From Bradyrhizobium sp. 141 (lineage in GTDB: Bacteria > Pseudomonadota > Alphaproteobacteria > Rhizobiales > Xanthobacteraceae), in NCBI RefSeq assembly GCF_023074055.1, contig NZ_JADPKR010000100.1:149272-213271 (forward strand): a stretch of 64,000 nucleotides of DNA, given 5' to 3'. Positions 53,035 through 62,197 of this stretch are shown here, piece after piece. The notes below the pieces were generated by a model. It searched no databases. It was not told the origin of the DNA and was given only the letters and a program-made list of their open reading frames with translations. The translations under genes were made by a program, and so were the position numbers. Within the stretch, counting starts at the first letter, position 1; the number at the start of each line of letters is the position of its first letter.

Positions 53035-54534
53035 TTAATAAGCCTTAGCCTGCGCGAGGCTGATCACAGCGGTTCGCATGATGATCAGGATGTCCAGCCA
53101 GAGGCTCCAATTGTTGATGTACCAGAGGTCGAGTTCGACGCGCTTCTGCATCAGATCAACCGTATTGGTTTCTCCGCGGTAACCATTAACCTGGGCCCAA
53201 CCGGTGATGCCGGGCTTGACGTGGTGGCGGAAGGCGTAGTTGCCGATGATTTGCTCATATTCGGTGTTGTGGGCGGCCGCGTGCGGGCGGGGGCCGACGA
53301 GCGACATCTCGCCCTTGAGCACGTTGAGGAGTTGCGGCAGCTCGTCTATCGAGGTCTTTCTCAGCCATTTGCCGATCGGCGTGACACGCGGGTCATTCTT
53401 CTGTGCCTGTACGATGGTCGGGCCGTCCTCGAGCACGCGCATGGTGCGGAACTTGAAAATCCTGAACGCGCGCCCCCCAAAACCGTGGCGGGTCTGGCGG
53501 AAGAACACTGGGCCGTTTGAGGTCAGCTTAATCAGAATCGCGGTCACCAGCATCACCGGCACGAATACCAACAGCGCAAGGCTCGCGCCGACCAGGTCCA
53601 GCGCGCGCTTGAGCCCCCGCTCGCGCAAGGACAGCGGAGCGCGGCGCAACTCGGCAATGAATGTGCTGCCGGTGCCGGAAAGCGGATAGCGCAAGAAGCG
53701 CGCGGTGTGGGCGTCCGGGACCAGATGTACCGGAACGGGGAGGATCTTCAGCACGTCCAAAATGCTATCGATCACATGCTGCCGGCCCCAGTTAATAAGC
53801 AGGAAGATGTGCTCGATCCGGTTCTCGCGCGCATAGGCAATCAGCTCCTCGAACCGCGGCGCGAGCGAGGAGAGCAGTAGCGGCGAAGTCAGCTCCCTCG
53901 CGGGGATCTCCATGATTCGCATCAGCCGGTAGCCGTGCTGGCCGATGTCGTCGACCGCGTTGGAGGAGGTGGCAAGGCCGAACTCGGCGATCATAATCGC
54001 ACGGCCGTTGGCAAAGGCGCCGGTGCGCAAGGCATGCGCGGTCAAGCGCGCGGCCACGGTCTTCCAAGCTAGAAGGACGGCGAGGCCCACCAGATAGAAC
54101 GAGATCGTGGCGCCACGGGAGAACTCTTCGCTGACCTTCATCGTAAAGGCGATAGCGAGCAGCGCGCCGAACAGGCCGGTCCACGTCGTCAGTGTCATCC
54201 GCAACGTGCGTGGCAGGTCGGTGATGATTTTGAGTCGGTAGCCCTGTTGTACCAAGGTCAGAAGGATGAAATTAATTGCAATCAGGACGCTAGCTGCCGC
54301 GTAGAAGTCGGCTTTGCCAACGTTGCCCGCGGTCCACAGGAGGTAGCCGACCGCGCAGCCAATCCCGCTGATCACGATCAACGCCGCATCAACTAAGGCT
54401 AAAAAGCGTTCAACAACCGCCGGGCGCAGCCAGCTCGGCGAAAACCCTTTAGATGTTGATGCGGTTTGCTCGACCACGCGAATTCCCGTCGCAGAATCAG
54501 GGACGGGCACAGGTCGAGTAGAAACAATTGACAT
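53035..54534 (-). CDS. Initiating polyprenyl glycosyl-phosphotransferase (WcaJ/ExoY type)
   Basis: This 499-residue integral membrane enzyme transfers a sugar phosphate (probably glucose-1-P) to undecaprenyl phosphate, the first step of repeat-unit assembly. It has four to five N-terminal helices, a CoA-binding-like middle and the C-terminal bacterial sugar transferase domain: KRALDLVGASLALLVFVPVM, GPVFFRQTRHGFGGR, FKFRTM, DELPQLLNVLKGEMSLVGPRP. The sequence is full length. First gene of the minus-strand operon, it is divergent from the NMT1-like gene across a 136-bp AT-rich control region. Confidence 0.94.
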   Translation of the reverse strand: MSIVSTRPVPVPDSATGIRVVEQTASTSKGFSPSWLRPAVVERFLALVDAALIVISGIGCAVGYLLWTAGNVGKADFYAAASVLIAINFILLTLVQQGYRLKIITDLPRTLRMTLTTWTGLFGALLAIAFTMKVSEEFSRGATISFYLVGLAVLLAWKTVAARLTAHALRTGAFANGRAIMIAEFGLATSSNAVDDIGQHGYRLMRIMEIPARELTSPLLLSSLAPRFEELIAYARENRIEHIFLLINWGRQHVIDSILDVLKILPVPVHLVPDAHTARFLRYPLSGTGSTFIAELRRAPLSLRERGLKRALDLVGASLALLVFVPVMLVTAILIKLTSNGPVFFRQTRHGFGGRAFRIFKFRTMRVLEDGPTIVQAQKNDPRVTPIGKWLRKTSIDELPQLLNVLKGEMSLVGPRPHAAAHNTEYEQIIGNYAFRHHVKPGITGWAQVNGYRGETNTVDLMQKRVELDLWYINNWSLWLDILIIMRTAVISLAQAKAY

Positions 54535-54670
54535 CCTGCCAAATCCATTGAAGCAAAATTAATTGTCCGAAGAAGCCGTGCTATCGGTCAAAATCGCTGT
54601 TAAAACAAGGTGAAGGAAAAATTAACCTTACCCTCCAAGGTACATTGTAGCTCATCTCGCCTCAAGTGAT
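54535..54670. promoter_or_regulatory. Divergent EPS-operon / NMT1-like control region
   Basis: 136 AT-rich bases between two divergent start codons, including AAATTAATTG and GGAAAAATTAACC. It must carry the operon promoter; no specific regulator site is assigned. Confidence 0.5.
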
Positions 54671-55777
54671 ATGTCAAATCCACAACTCATTAGGAAGTTT
54701 TCGTTAAGACCTCAGTCCCGGCGGCAGACCCGGCCGAGAGGGAAACGTTACCTCACTACTAGCCTTGCTGCTGTGGCACTGGCAGGCACTATGCTTCTCC
54801 TTCTTCGCCCTGATGCAGCTCCTGTACGAGCGCCAACCTCCAAAGGGGTGGCGGTCAAGCTCCTCCTGGACGGGCCACATGGCGCACGATTCGCCGGCGA
54901 ACTCTCTGCATCGAAGCAGGGATATTTCTCCTCGCGCATTGAGTTGGCGGCTCAACCCGACCCCGACTTCGTCCAGGCGATTGCAAGCCAACATGCCATC
55001 GGCGTGACAAGTGGCCAGAAGTTCCTGCTGGCGAGCTGGCGTGGCGTCCCTGTGACCGCCTTTGCTGCCAGCTTTCTCGATACCTCGGTCGCGATTTTCA
55101 CGCTCGAAAGCTCGGGCTTGCGGCGGCCGGTTGACCTGGTCGGGAAGACGGTCGGGTATCGCAGAGCGAGTGAGGGGGAGGTCGTCTTTGATGCAATGAT
55201 GGCGCAGCTCGGGCTTCCCCGCAGCCAGATTACCAAGGTCCCGGACCGCGACAGCTTCGAGGCTCTGAAGGCCGGGGAGGTGGATGCGATCGTCGCCGCC
55301 ATCGACGAGCAGCCCGGTCCCTCCAGTCCGAGTTTCGTGAAGCTGAACGTGATCAAACCGCAGGACTACGGCATCCATGTCCCGGGCCTGGTCTATTTCG
55401 CCAGCAATGATCTCGTTCATGACCAGCCGTCCGTGATCGCCGATGTTCTTCGGGGGCTCATTCGAGGGTGGCAATTTGCCTATGCGGACTATGCAAGGAG
55501 CGTGCCCGTTCTCGTCGGCGGCGGCCAGGCCCGGTTGAACCCCGAACGGCTCATATTCGAGCTGCAGCAGCAGCGCTCGCTCGTGCTGCCGACGGGCGGC
55601 CGTATCGGGGACTACGACGAAAGCCGCTGGCGGACGCTTCGGGATATCCTGCTCTTCGCCAAGCTGGGTGAAGAGGATGTACCGCTGGCACAGGCGGTCA
55701 ACTACCGGTTTCTTCGGGATGTGTACCGCCGTTCACCCGAGCTCGCTGCCCCGGGGGCCTGGAGTGAGGACAAGTAG
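54671..55777 (+). CDS. NMT1/THI5-type substrate-binding protein, membrane-anchored
   Basis: This 368-residue protein has a basic N-terminus, then a hydrophobic segment (TTSLAAVALAGTMLLLL, ~28-45) without a lipobox, and an SBP fold: GYFSSRIELAAQPDPDFVQAI, VGKTVGYRRASEGEVVFDAM, FEALKAGEVDAIVAAID and FASNDLVHDQPSVI. Proteins of this family bind pyrimidine or sulfonate-type ligands for ABC transporters, but no permease or ATPase is adjacent. It might act as a sensor or delivery protein in the EPS locus; this is inference. It is divergent from the initiating transferase. Confidence 0.75.
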   Translation: MSNPQLIRKFSLRPQSRRQTRPRGKRYLTTSLAAVALAGTMLLLLRPDAAPVRAPTSKGVAVKLLLDGPHGARFAGELSASKQGYFSSRIELAAQPDPDFVQAIASQHAIGVTSGQKFLLASWRGVPVTAFAASFLDTSVAIFTLESSGLRRPVDLVGKTVGYRRASEGEVVFDAMMAQLGLPRSQITKVPDRDSFEALKAGEVDAIVAAIDEQPGPSSPSFVKLNVIKPQDYGIHVPGLVYFASNDLVHDQPSVIADVLRGLIRGWQFAYADYARSVPVLVGGGQARLNPERLIFELQQQRSLVLPTGGRIGDYDESRWRTLRDILLFAKLGEEDVPLAQAVNYRFLRDVYRRSPELAAPGAWSEDK

Positions 55778-55977
55778 GACCAAGAAGCCACACCTGCGCG
55801 CCATATCGACCCAAAAAGCTCTCGGCCACCTGGCAGCGGTTGCTTTTCTGCCGGCGGCGTTGGTAAATTCCCTCAACTATTTAGGCTAGCCGCGCGGCTC
55901 ACCCAAGGCGCTTCGGTTGACTGGGATGTGGCGAGCGCGACGGGGATTAAATCCGCAGGCGCGAGGAGCTTTTCGGG

Positions 55978-56250
55978 ATGTTTTCGACGTTGATGCGAGC
56001 AGGCCTTTTCGCCGTCACGGTTACCCTATGCGCAGCGAGTGGAGCTAGCGCCGCGATGCAGATGCCGGCACCGGCGGCCCTGCTCACGGGTCAGAGCCGA
56101 GTGACGCCTATTACGTTCTGGGCGCAGCCCTACCCATACCGCTATGTGCCGGCGCGCCGTTGTCCCTTGGTGCGGGTCGAGACGCCTTATGGCTGGTATA
56201 TGGATCGCGTGTGCGCGCCAGTTGGTCCCGTGCTGCGTCGCGCGTATTGA
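55978..56250 (+). CDS. Small exported protein, unknown function
   Basis: This 90-residue protein has a signal peptide (AGLFAVTVTLCAASGASA) and a Pro/Tyr/Arg-rich mature part (FWAQPYPYRYVPARRCPLVR, YGWYMDRVCAP), with two cysteines likely paired. Similar small Tyr/Pro-rich exported proteins are common in rhizobia with no assigned role. Confidence 0.62.
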   Translation: MFSTLMRAGLFAVTVTLCAASGASAAMQMPAPAALLTGQSRVTPITFWAQPYPYRYVPARRCPLVRVETPYGWYMDRVCAPVGPVLRRAY

Positions 56251-56600
56251 CACAAGCGGCTTACACACTCGCGATCGTTCACTTTTGGCAGCTTGACTTA
56301 TTGGCCTCGTGAACCTCTTCCGTATGTGACGGGCATAGCCCGGCGTGAAGGGCTGATGTGCTGGGTGGCGTAGCTACTGCGCAGCTCGGCCGACACTTAA
56401 GTCATCGAAACCGACGTGCACGATTGCGCTTTCGATCTAGCGGCCTTCTCGGCGCACCACAATACCGCCAGTTGACTAGCCGCGGTTATGCGGTGACCTA
56501 TGGCAGCTTGATCTGCTCTGCTCTGCAGAGAAGTTCGATTCGGTGATTTCGCGCGCGCAAGCGTGATGATTGAGTACCTTCCCATAATCTCGGGTAGCCT
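56251..56600. other. Intergenic region upstream of gmd
   Basis: 350 bases without a supportable gene. It includes the promoter region for gmd, but no site was recognised. A small GGGC-ATA-GCCC hairpin lies near 56330. Confidence 0.5.
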
Positions 56601-57671
56601 ATGAGTAAGCCAACCGCTTTAATCACCGGTGTGACCGGCCAGGATGGCGCCTATCTCGCCGATTATCTTCTGTCGCTCGGCTACATCGTTCACGGCATCA
56701 AGCGGCGGTCGTCGTCATTTAACACTGCGCGGGTCGATCATCTGTATCAGGACCCGCATGTGGGGAACGTGCCTTTCTTGATGCACTACGGTGACATGAC
56801 GGATTCGACAAACCTAATCCGCTTGATGCAGCAGATCCGGCCGACTGAGATCTACAACCTCGCCGCGCAAAGCCACGTCGCTGTTAGCTTCGAAAGCCCG
56901 GAATACACCGCCAATGCCGATGCGATCGGTGTGCTGCGGCTTCTGGAGGCGATCCGCATACTAGGCATGGAGAAGGAGACTCGCTTCTACCAAGCTTCGA
57001 CGTCCGAGCTCTTTGGCCTCGTGCAGGAGATTCCGCAGAAGGAGACGACGCCATTCTATCCGCGCTCGCCCTACGGTGTCGCCAAGCTCTATGGGTATTG
57101 GATCACTGTGAACTACCGCGAAGCCTATGGCCTATTTTCAAGCAACGGCATTCTGTTCAATCACGAAAGCCCACTCCGCGGCGAGACGTTCGTCACCCGC
57201 AAGATTACCCGCGGCGTGGCTCGCATAGAAGTTGGGCTTGAGGATACGCTCTATCTTGGCAACCTTGAGGCGAAGCGGGATTGGGGGCATGCGAAGGACT
57301 ACGTCGAGGGCATGCACATGATTCTCCAAGCGGACAAGCCGGACGACTTCGTGCTCGCCACCGGCGAGACGCACTCAGTGCGGGAAATGGTCGAGCTCGC
57401 CTTCGCGCAGGTCGGACGTCGAATTGAATGGCATGGCCTGGGTGTGGACGAAACCGGCATTTGTGCGACGAGCGGCAAGACCGTGGTGCGGATTGATCCA
57501 ACCTACTTTCGGCCCACCGAGGTCGATCTTCTCGTAGGCGACGCCAGCAAGGCGCGCGAGAAGCTCGGCTGGAAGCCGAAGCGGACCTTCTCCCAGCTCG
57601 TAGAGGAAATGGTGGCGAGCGATTTGGCCGACGCGAAACAGGACGTGGGCAGTGGCAAACGTACCATTTGA
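56601..57671 (+). CDS. gmd: GDP-mannose 4,6-dehydratase
   Basis: This 356-residue enzyme converts GDP-D-mannose to GDP-4-keto-6-deoxy-D-mannose using NADP. It has GVTGQDGAYLADYLL at the N-terminus, SSSFNTARVDHLY, TSELFGL with catalytic Thr/Glu, and Y-x3-K in YGVAKLYGYW. Length matches the family (~350-370). It overlaps fcl by 20 bases, so the two steps of GDP-fucose synthesis are coupled. Confidence 0.97.
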   Translation: MSKPTALITGVTGQDGAYLADYLLSLGYIVHGIKRRSSSFNTARVDHLYQDPHVGNVPFLMHYGDMTDSTNLIRLMQQIRPTEIYNLAAQSHVAVSFESPEYTANADAIGVLRLLEAIRILGMEKETRFYQASTSELFGLVQEIPQKETTPFYPRSPYGVAKLYGYWITVNYREAYGLFSSNGILFNHESPLRGETFVTRKITRGVARIEVGLEDTLYLGNLEAKRDWGHAKDYVEGMHMILQADKPDDFVLATGETHSVREMVELAFAQVGRRIEWHGLGVDETGICATSGKTVVRIDPTYFRPTEVDLLVGDASKAREKLGWKPKRTFSQLVEEMVASDLADAKQDVGSGKRTI

Positions 57672-58599
57672 ACTCAAAGGCAAGAGCGTCTATGTCGCCG
57701 GCCATCGAGGTATGGTCGGCAGCGCACTCGTGCGACGGCTGGCGCTAGAGGATGTTGAGCTTCTTGCTGTGGACCGGGGCGAGGTTGACCTCCGCAACCA
57801 GGCCGCTGTATTCGATTGGTTCGCGAAGGCGCGACCGCAGGTCATATTCCTCGCTGCCGCTAAGGTCGGGGGTATTGTTGCCAACGATACGCTGCGCGCC
57901 GAATTCATCTACGACAACATGGCAATCGCCGCGAACATCATCCATGCGGCTCATCTAAACAGAGCCGAGAAGTTGATGTTTCTCGGCTCGTCCTGCATCT
58001 ATCCGAGGTTGGCGGCGCAGCCGCTCCGCGAGGACTCAGTGCTCACCGGCTCACTGGAGCCGACCAACGAGCCTTACGCGATTGCAAAGATAGCTGGCAT
58101 CAAAATGACCGAAGCCTATCGCAGCCAGTACGGCGCCGATTTCATTAGCGTGATGCCGACCAATCTCTATGGTCCCGGCGATAACTATCACCATGAATAT
58201 AGCCACGTCGTTGCGGCCTTGATTCGCCGCTTCCATGAGGCAAAGGTCTTGTGTGCATCCAGCGTCGCGGTTTGGGGCACGGGGGCGCCGCGCCGAGAGT
58301 TTCTTTATGTCGACGACATGGCCGATGCCTGCGTTCATTTGATGAAGACTTATTCGAGCTCGGACTTGATCAATATCGGGACCGGCAAGGACATCAGTAT
58401 TGCCGAGTTTGCGCGTCTTGTAGCGGACATCGTTGGCTATCGCGGCGGGATCTCGTTCGATACCTCACGCCCGGATGGGACGCCGCGCAAGATCCTCGAC
58501 GTCAGTCGTTTGGCGCAAACGGGTTGGTCCGCGCGAACACCGCTCACGGTTGGCCTGAAGCTAGCCTACGAGGCCTATTTGTGCAGGCTGCAAAACTAA
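57652..58599 (+). CDS. fcl: GDP-L-fucose synthase
   Basis: This 315-residue epimerase-reductase finishes GDP-L-fucose synthesis with NADPH. It shows VAGHRGMVGSALVRRL, LGSSCIYPRLAAQPL, catalytic Tyr/Lys in YAIAKIAGIKM and NLYGPGDNYH. The family normally runs ~310-320 residues, so it is complete. The gene begins within the gmd stop region. Fucose (or a derivative) is therefore probable in the EPS. Confidence 0.96.
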   Translation: MANVPFELKGKSVYVAGHRGMVGSALVRRLALEDVELLAVDRGEVDLRNQAAVFDWFAKARPQVIFLAAAKVGGIVANDTLRAEFIYDNMAIAANIIHAAHLNRAEKLMFLGSSCIYPRLAAQPLREDSVLTGSLEPTNEPYAIAKIAGIKMTEAYRSQYGADFISVMPTNLYGPGDNYHHEYSHVVAALIRRFHEAKVLCASSVAVWGTGAPRREFLYVDDMADACVHLMKTYSSSDLINIGTGKDISIAEFARLVADIVGYRGGISFDTSRPDGTPRKILDVSRLAQTGWSARTPLTVGLKLAYEAYLCRLQN

Positions 58600-58712
58600 T
58601 CATCGCGGGCTGCTGCTCGTGGCAAGCGCCTAGCATCTGTTTGCGGGATGCGGTTAAGGTTTATTCCGATTTCTATGCCTCCTGCTCACATGTTGGGCCT
58701 GCTAGGTTCCTT

Positions 58713-60036
58713 ATGCGTATTGCGATGATTGGCACGGGCTATGTGGGACTGGTGTCCGGAGCCTGCTTTGCTGATTTCGGTCACGACGTCACCTGCGTCG
58801 ACAAGGACGAGAAGAAGATCGCGGCGCTCCATCGCGGCGAGATCCCGATCTACGAGCCCGGCCTCGACGAGCTGGTTGCGACCAATGTCAAGGCCAAGCG
58901 GCTCGACTTCACCACCGACCTGAAGAAGCCGGTCGCGGACGCCGATGCCGTCTTCATCGCGGTCGGCACGCCCTCGCGCCGCGGCGACGGCCATGCCGAT
59001 CTGTCCTACGTCTATGCTGCCGCGCGCGAGATTGCGCAGTCGCTTCAAGGCTTCACAATCGTGGTGACGAAGTCGACCGTGCCTGTGGGCACCGGCGACG
59101 AGGTCGAGCGCATCATCCGCGAGACCAATCCCACCGCCGACGTCGTGGTCGCCTCGAACCCCGAGTTTCTGCGCGAGGGCGCCGCGATCCGTGACTTCAA
59201 GTTTCCCGATCGGCGTCGTGGTCGGCACCTCCGACGAACGCGGCCGCAAGGTGATGAGCGACATCTACCGCCCGCTGTCGCTGAACCAGGCGCCGCTGAT
59301 GTTCACGGAACGCCGCACCGCCGAGATGATCAAATACGCCGCGAACGCGTTCCTCGCGACCAAGATCACCTTCATCAACGAGATCGCCGATCTCTCCGAA
59401 AAGGCCGGCGCCAACGTCCAGGAGGTCGCGCGCGGCATTGGCCTGGACAACCGCATCGGCACCAAATTCCTGCATGCCGGTCCCGGCTTCGGCGGCTCGT
59501 GCTTCCCGAAGGACACCAAGGCACTGATCAAGATCGCGCAGGATTACGACGTGTCGCTGCGCATCGTTGAATCCGTGCTGGCCGTGAACGAGAACCGCAA
59601 GCGTGCGATGGCGCGGAAGGTGAGCCAGGCGCTCGGCGGCTCGCTGCGCGGCAAGACCATCGCGGTGCTCGGCCTGACCTTCAAGCCCGACACCGACGAT
59701 ATGCGCGACGCGCCGTCGATCCCGCTGGTGACGGGTCTCATCGACATGGGCGCAACGGTCAAGGCGTTCGATCCCGTCGGCATGGAGCAGGCCAAGGGCG
59801 AGCTGCCTGACATCACCTATTGCGAGGACGCCTATTCCTGCGCGCAAGGCGCCGATGCGCTCGTCATCGTCACCGAATGGGTGCAGTTCCGCGCGCTCGA
59901 TCTCGATCGGCTGAAGACCGTGATGGCGCAGCCCGTCGTCGTCGACTTGCGCAACATCTACCGCCCTGAAGACATGGAAGCCGCTGGCGTCACCTATGAG
60001 AGCGTGGGACGTGCCGGTCAGACAATCAGGAGTTAA
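58713..60036 (+). pseudogene. ugd: UDP-glucose 6-dehydrogenase, single-base frameshift
   Basis: The NAD-dependent oxidation of UDP-glucose to UDP-glucuronate is expected. The first frame (58713 to ~59211) carries the Rossmann MIGTGYVGLVSGACFADFGH and NPEFLREGAAIRDFKFP; the second (~59213-60036) carries VVVGTSDERGRKVMSD, KYAANAFLATKITFINE, catalytic Cys in GFGGSCFPKD and FKPDTDDMRD. At 59209-59213 the sequence reads GATCGGCG; dropping one G gives DRVVVGT in frame, exactly the family sequence. The repaired protein would have ~440 residues. Either a true mutation or a sequencing error. Confidence 0.9.
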
Positions 60037-60368
60037 CCAACGGCGCCCAGCCGACTGTCGTCCGGGAGCATCATTCACAAGCACTGGATGGTGTATGGGG
60101 TAACGGGAGCTCACCTTCAATGATGCCGTCTCGGTAGACGGCATCATCCGCATTGAATGCGAATATCGAAGAGTTTGAATTTTCCGGATCCGCAGGGGCA
60201 CCCGCTAGGCCTGCAAGGCGAAATTGCAAAGAAGCGCACGATGGGTCTGGAAGACAGTGATTTCCTTTATCCATGTGGCGGATAGGAGTCTGAAGCCACC
60301 CGCTCGATAATGAACCGATCCAACGCATCCGCCAAGGCGTGGTCCAGAGGGTCGCTTGCCGCATGACG
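60037..60368. other. Intergenic region with one strong hairpin
   Basis: 332 bases between ugd and the minus-strand recombination module. It holds the 11-bp hairpin at 60120-60147 and no supportable gene. Being convergent, it may serve as the transcription end for both sides. Confidence 0.55.
60120..60147. terminator. Hairpin between convergent transcripts
   Basis: ATGATGCCGTC (60120-60130) pairs with GACGGCATCAT (60137-60147) around TCGGTA. No T tract follows on either strand, so it is likely a transcript stabiliser or Rho-aided terminator. Confidence 0.5.
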
Positions 60369-61019
60369 CTATGGTCCCTGCAAGGCCTCGTCAGTGAGAC
60401 TTCTTCTCGGAGACGCGACGCCGCTTGGGTGACCTCTGTGCCGAGCAACATTTCTAAGATCTGCCGCCTTTGAGCCGCGAAGGCTGTTTACCTCCTTAAG
60501 CAACAGCAGGCGTCGAAGCTGAGCTCCGTTCAGGAGCGATTCAAACAGAGCTAAGATCTCGCGAGCCTGAACGTAGACTTCCATGCTGATCGCATGTTGA
60601 TCAAAGCCGTACGATCGAAGACGGGTCTCGATATCGCGCGCAGCAGACGCGTCCAGTTGCCAATCCAGGGCGTTATGGATGGTGTAGATTTCTGCCGCGT
60701 CCTGGAAGTCCGTGGCAATGCCTACTACATCGATGCGGCGCAGCGTCATCTCGATCGCTTTTTGACGGTAGGTGATCAGGAGTCTATGCCGCAACACTCG
60801 ATAACGTTGCATCTCCCAGGAGAGTTCGGCGATATCGATGGCAAGTAGCCATTCAATAGCGGATTGAGGGGCGATGTCGCGGAAGATTGCGGCCTGGACC
60901 GCATGATAGTGGTCGATGTTCTCTCCAGGCAGAAGTTGAGGCGGGGGACACAGCGCCTCGAACTCAGACGGTACGACGCTTCCCGACTGCGGTTGAGGTA
61001 GGCTGACGGGACCATTCAT
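60369..61019 (-). CDS. Unknown protein coupled to ERF gene
   Basis: This 216-residue soluble protein starts at an ATG overlapping the ERF-HNH stop (ATGA, 61016-61019). A purine-rich GGAGG lies 10 bases upstream. Residues ~20-110 (FEALCPPPQLLPGEN, AIEWLLAIDIAELSWEMQRY) look helical, and a basic Arg/His tail ends it. No recombination or nuclease motif can be seen. I do not recognise a family; the coupling suggests a role with the annealing protein. Confidence 0.65.
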   Translation of the reverse strand: MNGPVSLPQPQSGSVVPSEFEALCPPPQLLPGENIDHYHAVQAAIFRDIAPQSAIEWLLAIDIAELSWEMQRYRVLRHRLLITYRQKAIEMTLRRIDVVGIATDFQDAAEIYTIHNALDWQLDASAARDIETRLRSYGFDQHAISMEVYVQAREILALFESLLNGAQLRRLLLLKEVNSLRGSKAADLRNVARHRGHPSGVASPRRSLTDEALQGP

Positions 61020-62197
61020 TGACCTCGCGCCTCCGATAGCGGACCAGGCGTCGTCGCGGCAACGTTTGTTCCGTTCGTCAGGTGGACGGGACTCGCGTCC
61101 CAAAGTTCCTTCGCGATCGGTAGAGGCGAAATTTGCAAATTGGTCCACCAGGCCCTTTCGTCCCCCTCTCGGTGCAGGGATTGATGATGCGATCGGCACA
61201 GCGGCACCGTGAACTCGTCGCTGACTTTGCGACCCAAGGTCCGTGGTTGAGCAAATTTCAGGTGATGCGCATCAGCGGGAGTCTTCTGGCAGACCAGACA
61301 ACCCTGGCTGCGGATGAAGGCGAGGTGATCCTTGCTTCGCCTCCGAGGCGGCTCCTTCGGCAATGCGAGGCCGTCCTGAGCTCCGGAAAAGGCGTTGGCA
61401 GGCGCCTCAATGTTGCTGGATGCGTGTGAAAGATGTTCCTCGGGTAAGAGTTGTCCAACCGCTAACACGGGCTGTTGGTCTGCTACGTCGATATCGGCAA
61501 GGGCAGCTTCCTCGAACCTCTTCTGGTAGGCGGCCTCGAGAACGCGGGCGTCCGCCTCCAGAAGAGTGTTCTTGAGCGGGAGGCTGATCTTGGCCCAAGC
61601 GAGCAGGTCTTCGCCGCCTTCCCGCAGGGCAAGCTCGCCCAGGAGCCTGTCCAATAGCTCAGCAGAGCGGTCAGGCGGCAAGATGGGAGAGCGGTTCAGG
61701 ATCCCTTTGAGCGGCTTTCCTTTCGGTCCTGGTGCGATCTGTGGCTCGGCGGCGTCGGGAGGCCCTGTTAAGAGGTCCGGGGCGTCCAGATCGTCCTCCC
61801 CGGCGATTCCGACCAGGGCAAATAGGGCATACCGGCGGGCGTAGGTCAGCGCCGCGCCCATCCGGTGCGGCGCTTCGGCCACCTTGCCGGCGCAGACCGG
61901 AAGATCTGAGGAGATCCACTCCCCGGAGGCGTGGGCGAGCAAGGTGGTGAGGTGAATCTGGCCCGTGGGCTGCTCGATCCGGGTGGTCTGGATGGTGGCG
62001 ATCTCCTGCTGGCTCAGCGTCTTGCGCACGATGTCTAGGCCGCTTGCGAGGGAAGCGTAGCGGAAGGTCCGGTCTTCCTCCCGCGGGAAGGGCGACCTGA
62101 TGATGGCCGTCAGGGTCTTCTCGGGGTTCATCAGTTCAGCCTGGGCCCGGGCAAGGGCGGCTGCGATGGTCCCGATGCGCTCACTGGATTGATGCAT
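61016..62197 (-). CDS. ERF single-strand annealing protein fused to HNH-like domain
   Basis: This 393-residue protein has an N-terminal ERF-family recombinase (~5-145: IGTIAAALARAQAELMNP, YASLASGLDIVRKTL, GAALTYARRYALFALVGIAG then EDDLDAP), a helical linker (~180-280) and a C-terminal Cys/His domain (~305-370) with CLVC, DAHHL, PLCRSHHQSLH. The pattern C-x2-C-(x)-HH-(x)-C-x2-HH-x3-H is that of the DUF968/HNH nucleases. ERF proteins anneal single strands for phage recombination. ATG at 62197 with GGAGG is preferred over upstream starts. Overlaps the YqaJ stop by 17 bases. Confidence 0.85.
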   Translation of the reverse strand: MHQSSERIGTIAAALARAQAELMNPEKTLTAIIRSPFPREEDRTFRYASLASGLDIVRKTLSQQEIATIQTTRIEQPTGQIHLTTLLAHASGEWISSDLPVCAGKVAEAPHRMGAALTYARRYALFALVGIAGEDDLDAPDLLTGPPDAAEPQIAPGPKGKPLKGILNRSPILPPDRSAELLDRLLGELALREGGEDLLAWAKISLPLKNTLLEADARVLEAAYQKRFEEAALADIDVADQQPVLAVGQLLPEEHLSHASSNIEAPANAFSGAQDGLALPKEPPRRRSKDHLAFIRSQGCLVCQKTPADAHHLKFAQPRTLGRKVSDEFTVPLCRSHHQSLHREGDERAWWTNLQISPLPIAKELWDASPVHLTNGTNVAATTPGPLSEARGQ

